From a virus: a DNA stretch of 64,000 nt. The notes below the pieces were generated by a model that was not told the origin of the DNA, ran no database searches, and was given only the letters and a program-made list of their open reading frames with translations. Made by a program: the position numbers and the translations under genes. The stretch covers positions 1 through 64,000 of IMG/VR virus record IMGVR_UViG_3300006076_000003. One strand, given 5' to 3'. Each line of letters begins with the position of its first letter. Positions within the stretch are counted from its first letter, which is position 1. Positions 17,154-25,097 of this stretch are shown here, in pieces.

Positions 17154-18557
17154 TTAAATTAGATGTATATCTATAGCATTGTTACCAGATAGTTTATATG
17201 CTACTGGATTTGATATTGGTGAGATAAAGTAGACTGATGGGATTAATGTCATAGTTTTGCTAAATTTAACCCAACTGCTTTCGATGTCACTGTAATTATC
17301 TGAAAAACTAAAAACTATAGTTTTATCTAATTCATTTTTCGGCATATCATCTAAGTATTGAAAACAAGCATAATGTGAGGTACCTCCGCTTTGATAACGA
17401 GTTCCAAGTGCTTTTTTGAATTGAGGGTCAGATGTAATTTTTGATGTATCTTTTAATGAGAAAGTTTTAACTATTTCTGTATCAAAAATTAGTACATCAA
17501 GTTTTGCAATTTTTTTATCTAATTCCTCAATAAGTGAGAGTAATTTACCAAGTGCTTGATCACCCACTGATCCTGATTGGTCAATCATTAAAACTATATT
17601 TAGTTTATGATTATAAAATTTTTTAGATGGTGCTTTAAATTTTTTACGGTAAATTGAGTTTAAACTTGACCAAGTAGAGTCAAACTCATTAGTCATCTCA
17701 AATACTTGTTTCTTAAGCATTTTTTTGAACTTTTTAAGTTGACCCTGTTTAATAGGTTCTTTTTGAATTAATTCTTCAAATACAGCAGCAGTAGCAGTTC
17801 CTCTTGATGCATCAACTAAAGCTTTATTTAGATTTTCTCCTAAATCTGTAATGATTTCATTGTACTCATCATTAATTGGAAAATCTGCAAATTGCATATA
17901 ATCATCTTCTTTACCAAAAATTGTGAATAGTCCATCTTCTACAAATTCCATTTCATAATTTTTAGTAGCGATGTTTAATGCTTCAATCTCGTCACCTTCG
18001 AAGTTAGGCACATAACGTTGGTATTGTAAGATTTTGTTAATTCTTGCTTCATTTGAGGATACTTCATACATTTTATAAATAATGCTATTTACAACAATAT
18101 CTGATGCAGCCATTGCATAAGCATAATATAGTTGTCTATCTATATTTGTATTTACTAAATGTCTTTTTAACATATCAAAAAATGCTCTTGTATTATGGTT
18201 ACGTGTTAAACGTAACATTTCTCTAACATATAAGTACCCAAGATAATATTGATGTTTTTCTAATCCTTTTAAGATTTTTGTTAAATCTGTTTCTTTATGG
18301 TAAAAGATAGATACAAACATCTCAGCAGAATTACCTGGCTTAGTATAAGCTACAACATTTGTAGCTAAACCTGATAGTTTAGACTTCTTTTTAGCTACCT
18401 CTGGTAATTTTCTTAAATCAACATTGATTGGGTAATTTGCAAATAAAGTTGCTATTGCACTACTTGTTTTATTGCCTGTAAGTATTTCATTTACTTGTAC
18501 TGCAACTGCTTCTACAATGAGACGTTTTGCTTTGTGTAAAAATTCTTTTTTATCCAT
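17154..18557 (-). CDS. von Willebrand A protein with degenerate DUF2201-like N-terminus (N4 gp25-like)
   Basis: 467 residues. The VWA domain begins near residue 320; its MIDAS is DQSGS (D326, S328, S330), with GTSHYACFQYL supplying the later Thr/Ser. The N-terminal half follows the DUF2201 metallopeptidase-like layout: YLYVREMLRLTRNHNTRAFF, then YAMAASDIVVNSII, which corresponds to the conserved A-x-D-x-x-V-N helix. The usual HExxH zinc site appears as REMLR, so peptidase activity is unlikely. It lies just downstream of the MoxR-like ATPase; MoxR/VWA pairs act as chaperone-like machines, and N4 carries the pair as gp24/gp25. The cysteine-free, soluble protein is probably cytoplasmic. Confidence 0.85.
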   Translation of the reverse strand: MDKKEFLHKAKRLIVEAVAVQVNEILTGNKTSSAIATLFANYPINVDLRKLPEVAKKKSKLSGLATNVVAYTKPGNSAEMFVSIFYHKETDLTKILKGLEKHQYYLGYLYVREMLRLTRNHNTRAFFDMLKRHLVNTNIDRQLYYAYAMAASDIVVNSIIYKMYEVSSNEARINKILQYQRYVPNFEGDEIEALNIATKNYEMEFVEDGLFTIFGKEDDYMQFADFPINDEYNEIITDLGENLNKALVDASRGTATAAVFEELIQKEPIKQGQLKKFKKMLKKQVFEMTNEFDSTWSSLNSIYRKKFKAPSKKFYNHKLNIVLMIDQSGSVGDQALGKLLSLIEELDKKIAKLDVLIFDTEIVKTFSLKDTSKITSDPQFKKALGTRYQSGGTSHYACFQYLDDMPKNELDKTIVFSFSDNYSDIESSWVKFSKTMTLIPSVYFISPISNPVAYKLSGNNAIDIHLI

Positions 18558-18568
18558 TTTTTATTCCT

Positions 18569-19759
18569 TTAAACGATATATTTAGCACCAATATTTAATA
18601 GTGTTTCTTTGTTTTGTATCTCAAAAGATTGCATTTTTTTCCATTCTTTATCAGTTACACCATCGTATTCTTTTCTATCTAATTCTTTACAAAGTAGTAT
18701 ATCAATTACAAACTTAACTCCTTTACTGATTTTACCAGTTTCTTCCATTTGTAAATATTTTCGATATAACTCGCCAATAGTAAATCCAACAAAACTTTTG
18801 TCATCTACATTTTTATCAAGTAATTTTAAAACATATTCACCGTGTTTAATTGTGTCTACAAAATTAACAATGTATGAAAAGATAATTGAGTCAAGGGGGT
18901 CACGTTTAGACATATCTACAATGTCTTTATCATTAATCACTTTCTCAAAATTAATAGCATTAATATATGCTACATGTTTAGCAAATGCATTAGCTGCTGT
19001 TGAAGATACTTGTGAACCAGCAATTTCTCTTGCATGTTTTGTTACAAAATCTTTATCCATAAATGCTAAAGAGGCACTGATAGATGACCATACTCTTGGA
19101 CTTGCAGCACCTTCAATTTCAGTAGTTTCTTCTTCTACTGCATATTGTGGTTTATCACGTAAGAATGAAGCTACACGATAGTCTAAATTCTTTCTACCCC
19201 AGTTTTCAAACCACCAATCAAAATCGAATTTTACAGGGTGAATCATCATTCTATTTCTTACAGCAGCATTAATACCTTGAAAACCAGCAGAATCTGAGTC
19301 ATTTAGTGTACCTAAAATTACAACATTGTCATACAATTTATAGTTACCTAAAGCTCGTTGCAATAGTAACTTAAAGAAATAGGCTTGGAGATGTGGTGCT
19401 ACCATATGAAAATCATCAAGTAGTAAAATAGTATCTTGTTTTTCTGCCATAGTATTAGCAGCTGCTATAATCTCTGGAATTGTCCATTTTGTTAGTTGTA
19501 CATTTGTACCACTTTGCACTATTTCACTTTTAGCTAAATGATTAGCATCTATTTCATCAGGCAGTCCATTTAATAGCTCAATGGTTAATGCTGGGGCACT
19601 AATATCTAATAAGCCCATATTTAATTCTTTAGCAATTGCTGCTAATGTACTACTTTTACCAACACCAACACTACCACTTATAAATAATGGTGCTACTGTT
19701 TTATCCTCTAATTGACCTCTAATATTTGTTTTAATTAATTCAATATCTGTTGTGTTCAT
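18569..19759 (-). CDS. MoxR-like AAA+ ATPase (N4 gp24-like)
   Basis: 396 residues. Walker A is GSVGVGKSS at residues 29-37; Walker B is TILLLDDFH; sensor 1 is VVILGTLND; NAAVRNRMM supplies the arginine finger. This is the order of MoxR/CobS-type AAA+ proteins. It precedes the VWA gene by 11 bases, and the pair is likely one functional unit that remodels a phage or host protein complex. Its ATG is preceded by AAGGGAATTAT and overlaps the stop of the small gene at 19756. Confidence 0.87.
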   Translation of the reverse strand: MNTTDIELIKTNIRGQLEDKTVAPLFISGSVGVGKSSTLAAIAKELNMGLLDISAPALTIELLNGLPDEIDANHLAKSEIVQSGTNVQLTKWTIPEIIAAANTMAEKQDTILLLDDFHMVAPHLQAYFFKLLLQRALGNYKLYDNVVILGTLNDSDSAGFQGINAAVRNRMMIHPVKFDFDWWFENWGRKNLDYRVASFLRDKPQYAVEEETTEIEGAASPRVWSSISASLAFMDKDFVTKHAREIAGSQVSSTAANAFAKHVAYINAINFEKVINDKDIVDMSKRDPLDSIIFSYIVNFVDTIKHGEYVLKLLDKNVDDKSFVGFTIGELYRKYLQMEETGKISKGVKFVIDILLCKELDRKEYDGVTDKEWKKMQSFEIQNKETLLNIGAKYIV

Positions 19760-20037
19760 TTTATAATTCCCTTTTTTATATTTTTTGGTAATAGATGTTT
19801 TATTTCTTTAAATAGTTTAATATCATATACCCACTCATCAATAAGCATATACTTACTATCTAATTTTTTACAGTGCTCCATAGCTTTTTTAGCTATAAAT
19901 AAATTAGCAAATACAATTATTGAACTATTTGAAAGAACATTTGATAGTAGATAATCCCAACTTAAATTGTCTTCACTAAAATCAATCAGTACTAAAATAT
20001 TATTATTAGCAAACATTTTAGTTGTAATAACATACAA
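19756..20037 (-). CDS. Divergent small family member
   Basis: 93 residues: N-terminal strand MYVITTK, a middle strand ILVLIDF, a strand-helix IIVFANLFIAKKAMEHCKKL and a late strand KYMLIDEWVYD. The N-L-F-x-A helix places it provisionally in the repeated family. It immediately precedes the MoxR-like ATPase with a four-base overlap. Confidence 0.6.
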   Translation of the reverse strand: MYVITTKMFANNNILVLIDFSEDNLSWDYLLSNVLSNSSIIVFANLFIAKKAMEHCKKLDSKYMLIDEWVYDIKLFKEIKHLLPKNIKKGIIK

Positions 20038-20047
20038 AGCACACTCC

Positions 20048-20455
20048 TTAAATTAAATTTTTTAGAAGCTGCTTGCTGTATCTATAAAAACATAATTTTA
20101 GTTTAGATTGTTTTATTTTTAAAATACTTTCTGGTATTTGTTTTGTAATGTTATAAGTCATAAACACTGACCAACTATCCTCTGTACTACCTGCTTTTTG
20201 TACTAAGTACCTACTAATTGCTACATCTGATACTCCGTTCTCTTTTAATTTGTAGTACGTAGATGCTATAGTATCATTTACTCTTTGTTGTTTTTGCTTT
20301 TTTTCTAAAAACCAACTATCATTTACATACCACTTGTTGCTCTTTTTTTGCAGTGCTTTATTGCTTAAATGAGTATTTCTCATTCTAAATATTAAACTAT
20401 AAAGAGTACCCATTGGTATAGAATATTTTTCACCAAATTGTTGTAAAGTTAGCAT
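20048..20455 (-). CDS. Helix-turn-helix protein (paralog B)
   Basis: 135 residues from the ATG at 20455, which has GGAG upstream and lies one base after the stop of the gene before. Residues 2-20 (LTLQQFGEKYSIPMGTLYS) form a helix-turn-helix like that of the protein at 15488-15934. The segments YYKLKENGVSDVAISRYLV and KLKLCFYRYSKQLLKN also match in order. The two are diverged paralogs. Confidence 0.65.
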   Translation of the reverse strand: MLTLQQFGEKYSIPMGTLYSLIFRMRNTHLSNKALQKKSNKWYVNDSWFLEKKQKQQRVNDTIASTYYKLKENGVSDVAISRYLVQKAGSTEDSWSVFMTYNITKQIPESILKIKQSKLKLCFYRYSKQLLKNLI

Positions 20456-20456
20456 T

Positions 20457-20669
20457 TTAGATCTCCAAATAATCTGCTCTATTAGCAAGTTCTTTTAGAT
20501 AATCATATTCTTCACTATCTTTATCTACTTTTTCTAATAAATCTTCTATAATAAATAAATACCCTCTACCATCCTGTGTTATCATATAATAATCCATATT
20601 ATGTAAAATTTCTAATATATTAGGTGGTAAACGTGGTACATAAATAACTTTATATTCAAATGTTCTCAT
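20457..20669 (-). CDS. Small hypothetical protein, 70 residues
   Basis: No family recognised; FEYKVIYVPRLPPNILEILH at the start suggests a strand followed by a helix. It overlaps the gene upstream by 14 bases and is followed by the helix-turn-helix paralog, so the three are co-translated. Confidence 0.6.
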   Translation of the reverse strand: MRTFEYKVIYVPRLPPNILEILHNMDYYMITQDGRGYLFIIEDLLEKVDKDSEEYDYLKELANRADYLEI

Positions 20670-21606
20670 TTCTTATATCCTCTGTAATTTGTGTTAGATT
20701 GCTTATGTAGCTATATAAATCTTCTGCAATAGGCTCTTTTCTACTTTTAAGTTCTTTAACAATTTTTATGTATAGTTCAGATTTACTGTATAATAGCATT
20801 AATGCTTTTAATAACACACTTGTTGGTGTTTTATCAAAATCTTTTTGTGTTACTGATAAGTCATATCTTTCAGATTTTGTATCTCTATAAAAATTTTCAA
20901 ATGGTGTATCAAACCGTTCATCACCAACAGTAATAAATACATCAAATATGTTTGCATCTGAATCTTTAAGAGTGTTAAGGTAAATGAATTTATAAGTACT
21001 CATATTTAGTTTTACTTTTTTAAGTAAAACATCACTCCACTTTTTTGAAAACTTTAATGAGGCCCCCCAAAATATATTAAATTTATACTCTTTACTTGAA
21101 CCAAACATATACTCTAAGTCAGTAGAAGTTAACGATTTATCTTTAACACTTGTCTCTACTAATTTTAATGTAAAATCATTAAGGTTATCTTGTCCAATAA
21201 AAAGTCGTTCTTTTAATATTACACGCTTTTTAATATCTGCAGCTTCAAACAAATCATCTACTACATCTCTTCTTAATAGATCTAATGACTTCTTTGTAAT
21301 TGATTCATCAATACCAGTTACTAAATTAGCAAATTTTGATTGATACCCTTTAAAATGTTGTGCATAATTTCTTTCAATACTTTGAGTTATTTTATAAGCG
21401 TCATCATAAGTATAATAAGAGTGTGTATCAATCTCAAATATTTCTTCAAGCATACTATTTTTAATATGGTATAGAATAAAAGTAAGTGCTTTATCCTGCA
21501 ACTCTTTAGAGTCTATTAACTGTTGTTTAACTTCAGAAACAAATCTCTCATCAGTCTTAAGTTTTTCTATTACACTTAAAATATCTTGTATATCTATTTT
21601 TTGCAT
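20656..21606 (-). CDS. Hypothetical protein, 316 residues
   Basis: No family recognised. Helical throughout the first half with charged surfaces; a mixed strand region at residues 195-240 (YKFIYLNTLKDSDANIFDVF). No membrane segment and no P-loop. AAGGAAGACA stands before the ATG. Confidence 0.6.
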   Translation of the reverse strand: MQKIDIQDILSVIEKLKTDERFVSEVKQQLIDSKELQDKALTFILYHIKNSMLEEIFEIDTHSYYTYDDAYKITQSIERNYAQHFKGYQSKFANLVTGIDESITKKSLDLLRRDVVDDLFEAADIKKRVILKERLFIGQDNLNDFTLKLVETSVKDKSLTSTDLEYMFGSSKEYKFNIFWGASLKFSKKWSDVLLKKVKLNMSTYKFIYLNTLKDSDANIFDVFITVGDERFDTPFENFYRDTKSERYDLSVTQKDFDKTPTSVLLKALMLLYSKSELYIKIVKELKSRKEPIAEDLYSYISNLTQITEDIRNENI

Positions 21607-21615
21607 TGTCTTCCT

Positions 21616-21777
21616 TTAATTAAAGTTTAATTGTTGTTCTCTATTTTGTTCAGCAAAATAAGATTGTAAAGCAAATATTGCTGCATCTGTTTTAAAAGGT
21701 TTAGCTTTATGAAAAATATAAACTTTTTTATGTCTTTTAAAAAGCTCTAACTGGAAACGTGTGTTAAAAATAAACAT
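21616..21777 (-). CDS. Small basic hypothetical protein, 53 residues
   Basis: Reads MFIFNTRFQLELFKRHKKV, then YIFHKAKPFKTDAAIFALQS and a Gln/Asn-rich tail. The Y-I-x-x-K strand followed by a helix (TDAAIFALQSYF) is similar in shape to the repeated small family but too short to assign. It starts one base after the upstream gene's stop codon. Confidence 0.55.
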   Translation of the reverse strand: MFIFNTRFQLELFKRHKKVYIFHKAKPFKTDAAIFALQSYFAEQNREQQLNFN

Positions 21778-21778
21778 T

Positions 21779-22372
21779 TTATGCATCCTTTGGATTTATT
21801 ATGTTTTCTACTATGCTGTCTATAGTATTTAGTAGTACTTCATTATTTTGAAGATTGCTATCTTTCATTTGCTTAAAACCATTTGCTTGTAACACTTTAT
21901 TCCATATAGCAGTACGAATATCTTTATCACTCATAAACACACTCATAAAATTCATTTTTATCTGTTTAATACTTTTTGCCATAATTTCAACATCTTTTTT
22001 ATGTGTGAATATTAAAATGTCAGCAGTAGTATTTATGTCAGTAACAGAACTAAATGTGTTAATTAGTCTAAATGGTATTTTATGTAATAAATACATATCC
22101 CCATATTTAGGGTAGCTATTAAAATAAGCTTTTAATGTTTCTTTTTTAGCAGCATTTTCTTTTATAGTAAATAAGTCTAATCCTAATTTTGATGCTTCCT
22201 CCATACTAAAAAAGAAATCAAAATCTGCTTTACTGTTATCTAAATGACTATTAGTAATGAATGCTCTTGAACCAAATAATCTATTTTCAATAAAGTACCA
22301 TTGTGAAGCAGTAAAATTAGCTCTGTTTATTTCCATTGTTAATTTTTTACTAAATAATGTCTTTTTTACCAT
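21779..22372 (-). CDS. Nucleotidyltransferase-like protein
   Basis: 197 residues from the ATG at 22372, chosen because AAGGA lies ten bases upstream; a second ATG at 22381 is too close to it. The segment RLFGSRAF followed by SKADFDFFF matches the G-S-(R)...D-x-D core of the polymerase-beta nucleotidyltransferase fold, with two aspartates positioned for metal binding. A later strand ADILIFTHKKD may supply the third acidic residue. In phages such proteins can modify nucleic acid or proteins, or act as antitoxin-like partners. The rest is helical. The fold call is moderate; activity is not shown. Confidence 0.55.
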   Translation of the reverse strand: MVKKTLFSKKLTMEINRANFTASQWYFIENRLFGSRAFITNSHLDNSKADFDFFFSMEEASKLGLDLFTIKENAAKKETLKAYFNSYPKYGDMYLLHKIPFRLINTFSSVTDINTTADILIFTHKKDVEIMAKSIKQIKMNFMSVFMSDKDIRTAIWNKVLQANGFKQMKDSNLQNNEVLLNTIDSIVENIINPKDA

Positions 22373-23112
22373 GTTTGCCATTCCTTTTTGTATTTACCAT
22401 TATTGTGATACTTAATAACTTTGTCCCTAAATGCCTCTGAGTATTCTGCCTCAAAATCTGACTTACAAGTGTGCACATTTTTACTCGGGCAGTCCCAATT
22501 GGAGTAATCATGATAGATAATAACATCTTCTAAATAGTCATTAGTTAATGATGCTATTTCTTGTTCTAATGTAATAGAAGCTTTTGTATCACCAGTAATA
22601 ACTATTGATCTTTCATTATCTAAATCTGAAATAACAAGTCCATTAGACTGTGTTTCACCATGAAATGTTTCTTTAAGTGGAAATAGATAGATATTATTAA
22701 TAATATTTGCACCTCTATCGATTAATTCTACAATTGAACTTGTTATAGATACTTTAGGGTTTGTTCTACCTCCACTATAAAGTTTTCTATTTGTTATTTT
22801 AAGTTTTAAATACTGTATAACTTCCATATTAGCAGCATAATATGTCATAGTCACATTATTTTTAAAATAATTCCAAAACATCAACGTTTCTAAGTTACCT
22901 ACATGATCATCGTGTATATGACTTATAAACACATGTTTTATTTGTTTAATATGAAAATCCGTAGTTGTCTTTTCTAACTGAATTAATCTTTGCATTATAT
23001 TAAAACCACAATCAAATAGTAAATATTCATTTTTACTAACTTCAATTAAAAAACTACTATTTGTTGATAGTGGATCTAATCCACCACCATTACCTAACTG
23101 TATAAACTTCAT
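22366..23112 (-). CDS. Metallo-beta-lactamase-fold hydrolase
   Basis: 248 residues. HIHDDH (H65, H67, D69, H70) is the di-metal motif; FHGETQSNG and ITGDTK give the later His and the bridging Asp; IIYHDYSNW the final His. The start (FIQLGNGGGLDPLSTNSSFL) resembles the RNase Z/phosphodiesterase branch, which acts on phosphodiester bonds. Phage-encoded members include the anti-Pycsar enzymes (Apyc1), which cleave cyclic nucleotide signals; that role is possible here, as is RNA or DNA processing. All metal ligands seem present, so it should be active. The gene overlaps the nucleotidyltransferase-like gene downstream by seven bases. Confidence 0.82.
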   Translation of the reverse strand: MKFIQLGNGGGLDPLSTNSSFLIEVSKNEYLLFDCGFNIMQRLIQLEKTTTDFHIKQIKHVFISHIHDDHVGNLETLMFWNYFKNNVTMTYYAANMEVIQYLKLKITNRKLYSGGRTNPKVSITSSIVELIDRGANIINNIYLFPLKETFHGETQSNGLVISDLDNERSIVITGDTKASITLEQEIASLTNDYLEDVIIYHDYSNWDCPSKNVHTCKSDFEAEYSEAFRDKVIKYHNNGKYKKEWQTW

Positions 23113-23115
23113 TTG

Positions 23116-23334
23116 TTATCCTTTACATTTAATTATTTTATATCGATATGGTAGGTCTATTTGTTTTTCACCTTCTACAAATTTTATTGCTTCAAATAGA
23201 TTATCAAATACACATAAGCTAAGTCCTATGTTTTTTATTTTATTCTTAACTACCCATTGATGACCAATAGTCAAATAGTAAACTCTAACTTTAGTAGTCT
23301 CAATAGCTTTAGCAGCTGCTATTATATAACTCAT
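23116..23334 (-). CDS. Small YIIA...YKIIK family protein (copy 3)
   Basis: 72 residues. Family marks: MSYIIAAAK, VRVYYLTIG, a helix VFDNLFEAIKFVEGEKQID and RYKIIKCKG at the end. Start overlaps the stop of the membrane protein gene (ATGA) and the stop lies three bases before the metallo-beta-lactamase gene. Confidence 0.75.
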   Translation of the reverse strand: MSYIIAAAKAIETTKVRVYYLTIGHQWVVKNKIKNIGLSLCVFDNLFEAIKFVEGEKQIDLPYRYKIIKCKG

Positions 23335-23513
23335 TTTTTACCTTTCATTAAAAAAACAATTGTTACTGGCCAAAGCAATAAGACAATTTGCCAAATAAGC
23401 AATATTTGTATTAACCGTCCTATAGATTTGTTGCGAATTAAAACAACAAGTTTAGGAGCAGTTAATACATAACCCACAAAATAACCAGCTAAGTACGCTT
23501 GTTCGACGAACAT
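23331..23513 (-). CDS. Small membrane protein
   Basis: 60 residues with two hydrophobic helices: AYLAGYFVGYVLTAPKLVVLI and LIQILLIWQIVLLLWPVTIV. Expected in the host inner membrane. Its ATG lacks a strong ribosome site and lies inside the end of the 49-residue gene upstream, so it is probably translated by coupling. Confidence 0.55.
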   Translation of the reverse strand: MFVEQAYLAGYFVGYVLTAPKLVVLIRNKSIGRLIQILLIWQIVLLLWPVTIVFLMKGKK

Positions 23514-23638
23514 GCAATAATCTGTGGATTGTAGCCTTTTGCTTTAAAGGCTTCAAACATGGAAAATGCAATGTACTCATCAGAGTACATCACAGTTTGC
23601 TGTCTACGCTTTGGGTGCTGATAAATTATCTTTACCAT
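23489..23638 (-). CDS. Small hypothetical protein, 49 residues
   Basis: Starts at an ATG with a strong GGAGAG site inside the end of the gene at 23604-23984. Reads MVKIIYQHPKRRQQTVMYSD, then EYIAFSMFEAFKAKGYNPQI. A strand followed by a helix; possibly related to the small repeated family. No function assigned. Confidence 0.55.
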   Translation of the reverse strand: MVKIIYQHPKRRQQTVMYSDEYIAFSMFEAFKAKGYNPQIIACSSNKRT

Positions 23639-23984
23639 TTGTCTCTCCTTCAATTAAACTAAGTTTTGCTTTTGCTTTAGCAAGTCTTTTTTGAATTCTT
23701 GCTTGTTCTTGCATTTTAAAAACTTGCTCCTCTAACAGGTCAAGTTCTGACTTTTCAGTTGCTTTAGCAAACAATTTTTTAACATTTTCAAAACTAACAT
23801 TATGTACAACAAAATAGGTAGTACCTGTTGTCTTTTTAGTTAATTCTGAACCTGATGCCATTAGATAAGCACCAGATGTTGAAAAATCATCACGAGGTGT
23901 AAGCCCAAGTTCCTCACATTTTTCTTCAATAGCATCTGCTGCTCTATACAGTTGTTTAATTAATGGGGCATTTCTTAATGACAT
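23604..23984 (-). CDS. Hypothetical protein with C-terminal coiled coil
   Basis: 126 residues. The first part (IEEKCEELGLTPRDDFSTSG) resembles a segment of the early protein at 30755-31096 (VESNCADKGLTPLADLNDAV). Both end in charged helical tails, here EQARIQKRLAKAKAKLSL. They may be diverged paralogs. The start overlaps the gene upstream by ten bases. Confidence 0.6.
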   Translation of the reverse strand: MSLRNAPLIKQLYRAADAIEEKCEELGLTPRDDFSTSGAYLMASGSELTKKTTGTTYFVVHNVSFENVKKLFAKATEKSELDLLEEQVFKMQEQARIQKRLAKAKAKLSLIEGETNGKDNLSAPKA

Positions 23985-24316
23985 TTAATCTCCTTTATTT
24001 TAATACCAATATCTTTTTTTATTGTATATAGATCATCACTTGGTTTAGTCAACTCATAAATAGACCCAACAAAAGTTACATAGCGTAATTGTTTGATGTT
24101 GTATTTTTTTATGAGCTTTTTATCTTTAACCCAAATGTGATCAATTTCATAATCCACACCATCTATTTTGATGTGTGTAAATAGCATGGAGTCCTTGGCA
24201 GCATTACAGCTGCTACCGTTTTTTATATATTTAGCCGTAAACAACAACTTTTTATCTAATAGATTGTTGTTTTTTAAAAACGTTAGACGGTCTGATTGCT
24301 GTATTCTCATTTCCAT
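23975..24316 (-). CDS. Hypothetical protein, 113 residues
   Basis: No family recognised. Strand-rich: KLLFTAKYIKNGSSCN, YEIDHIWVKDKKL, LRYVTFVGSIYEL. The ATG at 24316 is preceded by GGGAGGG, better than the upstream ATG of the same frame. It overlaps the end of the 24307 gene. Confidence 0.6.
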   Translation of the reverse strand: MEMRIQQSDRLTFLKNNNLLDKKLLFTAKYIKNGSSCNAAKDSMLFTHIKIDGVDYEIDHIWVKDKKLIKKYNIKQLRYVTFVGSIYELTKPSDDLYTIKKDIGIKIKEIKCH

Positions 24317-24537
24317 GATACCCTCCCCCAACCATGCGGCGAGTCGAAATTAGGGTACCCTTGGAATGCTGTCTCTGTGGACAGCAAAAATTCCTCGGTA
24401 TTGCTGTAATAAGGCTCATCTGCCCAACCCTCAAATGGTACCTCTTGTTGCTGTGATTCAATACAACAATCTTGGCTTACATATTCTTCCGCTTCAATTG
24501 CATTTGCTAATTCTTCAAGTTCTTTAATTAATAACAT
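24307..24537 (-). CDS. Small acidic hypothetical protein
   Basis: 76 residues, acidic at the start (ELEELANAIEAEEY), Trp- and Tyr-rich near the end. AGGAG stands nine bases before the ATG. A competing frame at 24252-24461 lacks a ribosome site and is Arg-rich, so I take it as a shadow. Confidence 0.6.
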   Translation of the reverse strand: MLLIKELEELANAIEAEEYVSQDCCIESQQQEVPFEGWADEPYYSNTEEFLLSTETAFQGYPNFDSPHGWGRVSWK

Positions 24538-24579
24538 AATACGCTCTCCTGTAATTAAATTTTTATTCTTAACTAAAGT

Positions 24580-24732
24580 CTATAATTTGACTTTAATTAT
24601 TGCTGGGCGGTTTTCATGTTTATCCGCCGCAGCTTTTGCTGACTCATAATCAGCATATATTAGTCTTTCGACTAACTTCTCAGTTGAGTCAAAGTACGAC
24701 TCTTCACCCCATTCTAAAATGTAAACATACAT
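24580..24732 (-). CDS. Short divergent member of the small repeated family
   Basis: 50 residues from the ATG at 24732, which has AAAGGAG at good spacing. N-terminal strand MYVYILEWG, helix YADYESAKAAADKHE and a final strand PAIIKVKL match the family layout in shortened form. Confidence 0.6.
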   Translation of the reverse strand: MYVYILEWGEESYFDSTEKLVERLIYADYESAKAAADKHENRPAIIKVKL

Positions 24733-24754
24733 TTTTTCTCCTTTAATTAAATTT

Positions 24755-24847
24755 TTATTCCTGCCAACCGCACGCTTGGCAGTAGCTGTTTGTAACCCAA
24801 TGTCCACACATAGGACAATCGCCTGTGTAAAATTTTGTAATTTGCAT
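24755..24847 (-). CDS. Tiny zinc-finger protein, 30 residues
   Basis: The ATG has AAAAGGAG upstream. The peptide holds CPMCGHW and YCQACGW, two CxxC knuckles nine residues apart, enough to bind one zinc. Such miniature ribbons occur among phage early proteins. Function unknown. Confidence 0.6.
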   Translation of the reverse strand: MQITKFYTGDCPMCGHWVTNSYCQACGWQE

Positions 24848-24858
24848 ATTTACTCCTT

Positions 24859-24927
24859 TTAGCTTGTATATGCTATTAAAATAATAGCAAGTATTACAGC
24901 AAAATCTAATAACATTGCTATGGCCAT
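24859..24927 (-). CDS. Tiny membrane peptide, 22 residues
   Basis: Reads MAIAMLLDFAVILAIILIAY plus two residues, a single hydrophobic helix. AAAGGAT stands before the ATG and the upstream stop is four bases away, so translation is likely despite the size. Confidence 0.45.
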   Translation of the reverse strand: MAIAMLLDFAVILAIILIAYTS

Positions 24928-24930
24928 TTT

Positions 24931-25071
24931 TTATCCTTTCACCATAGCTTGATATATTGATACTTCAAATTGAAATGGGCTCCCTAAAGGTTTCCATCCC
25001 ATAGCAATATGCTCTCTAACAAATTCCTCTAAAAGGTCAATTGTGTGACCTTGCAAAATTCTATAGCTCAT
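24931..25071 (-). CDS. DUF1737-like small protein, 46 residues
   Basis: Reads MSYRILQGHTIDLLEEFVRE, then HIAMGWKPLGSPFQFEVSIY and QAMVKG. This matches the DUF1737 pattern: L-x-x-x-V-N-x-x-I-x-x-G-W-x-P-x-G-G, ending in Q-A-M-V-K. Found widely in bacteria and phages, with no known biochemical role. It follows the hairpin at 25107-25122. Confidence 0.7.
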   Translation of the reverse strand: MSYRILQGHTIDLLEEFVREHIAMGWKPLGSPFQFEVSIYQAMVKG

Positions 25072-25097
25072 AATATTATAATCCTACAATTAATATA

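Noticed and set aside
24252-24461. Arg-rich open frame on the minus strand
   Set aside because: It overlaps two better-supported genes, has no ribosome site and reads as a shadow.
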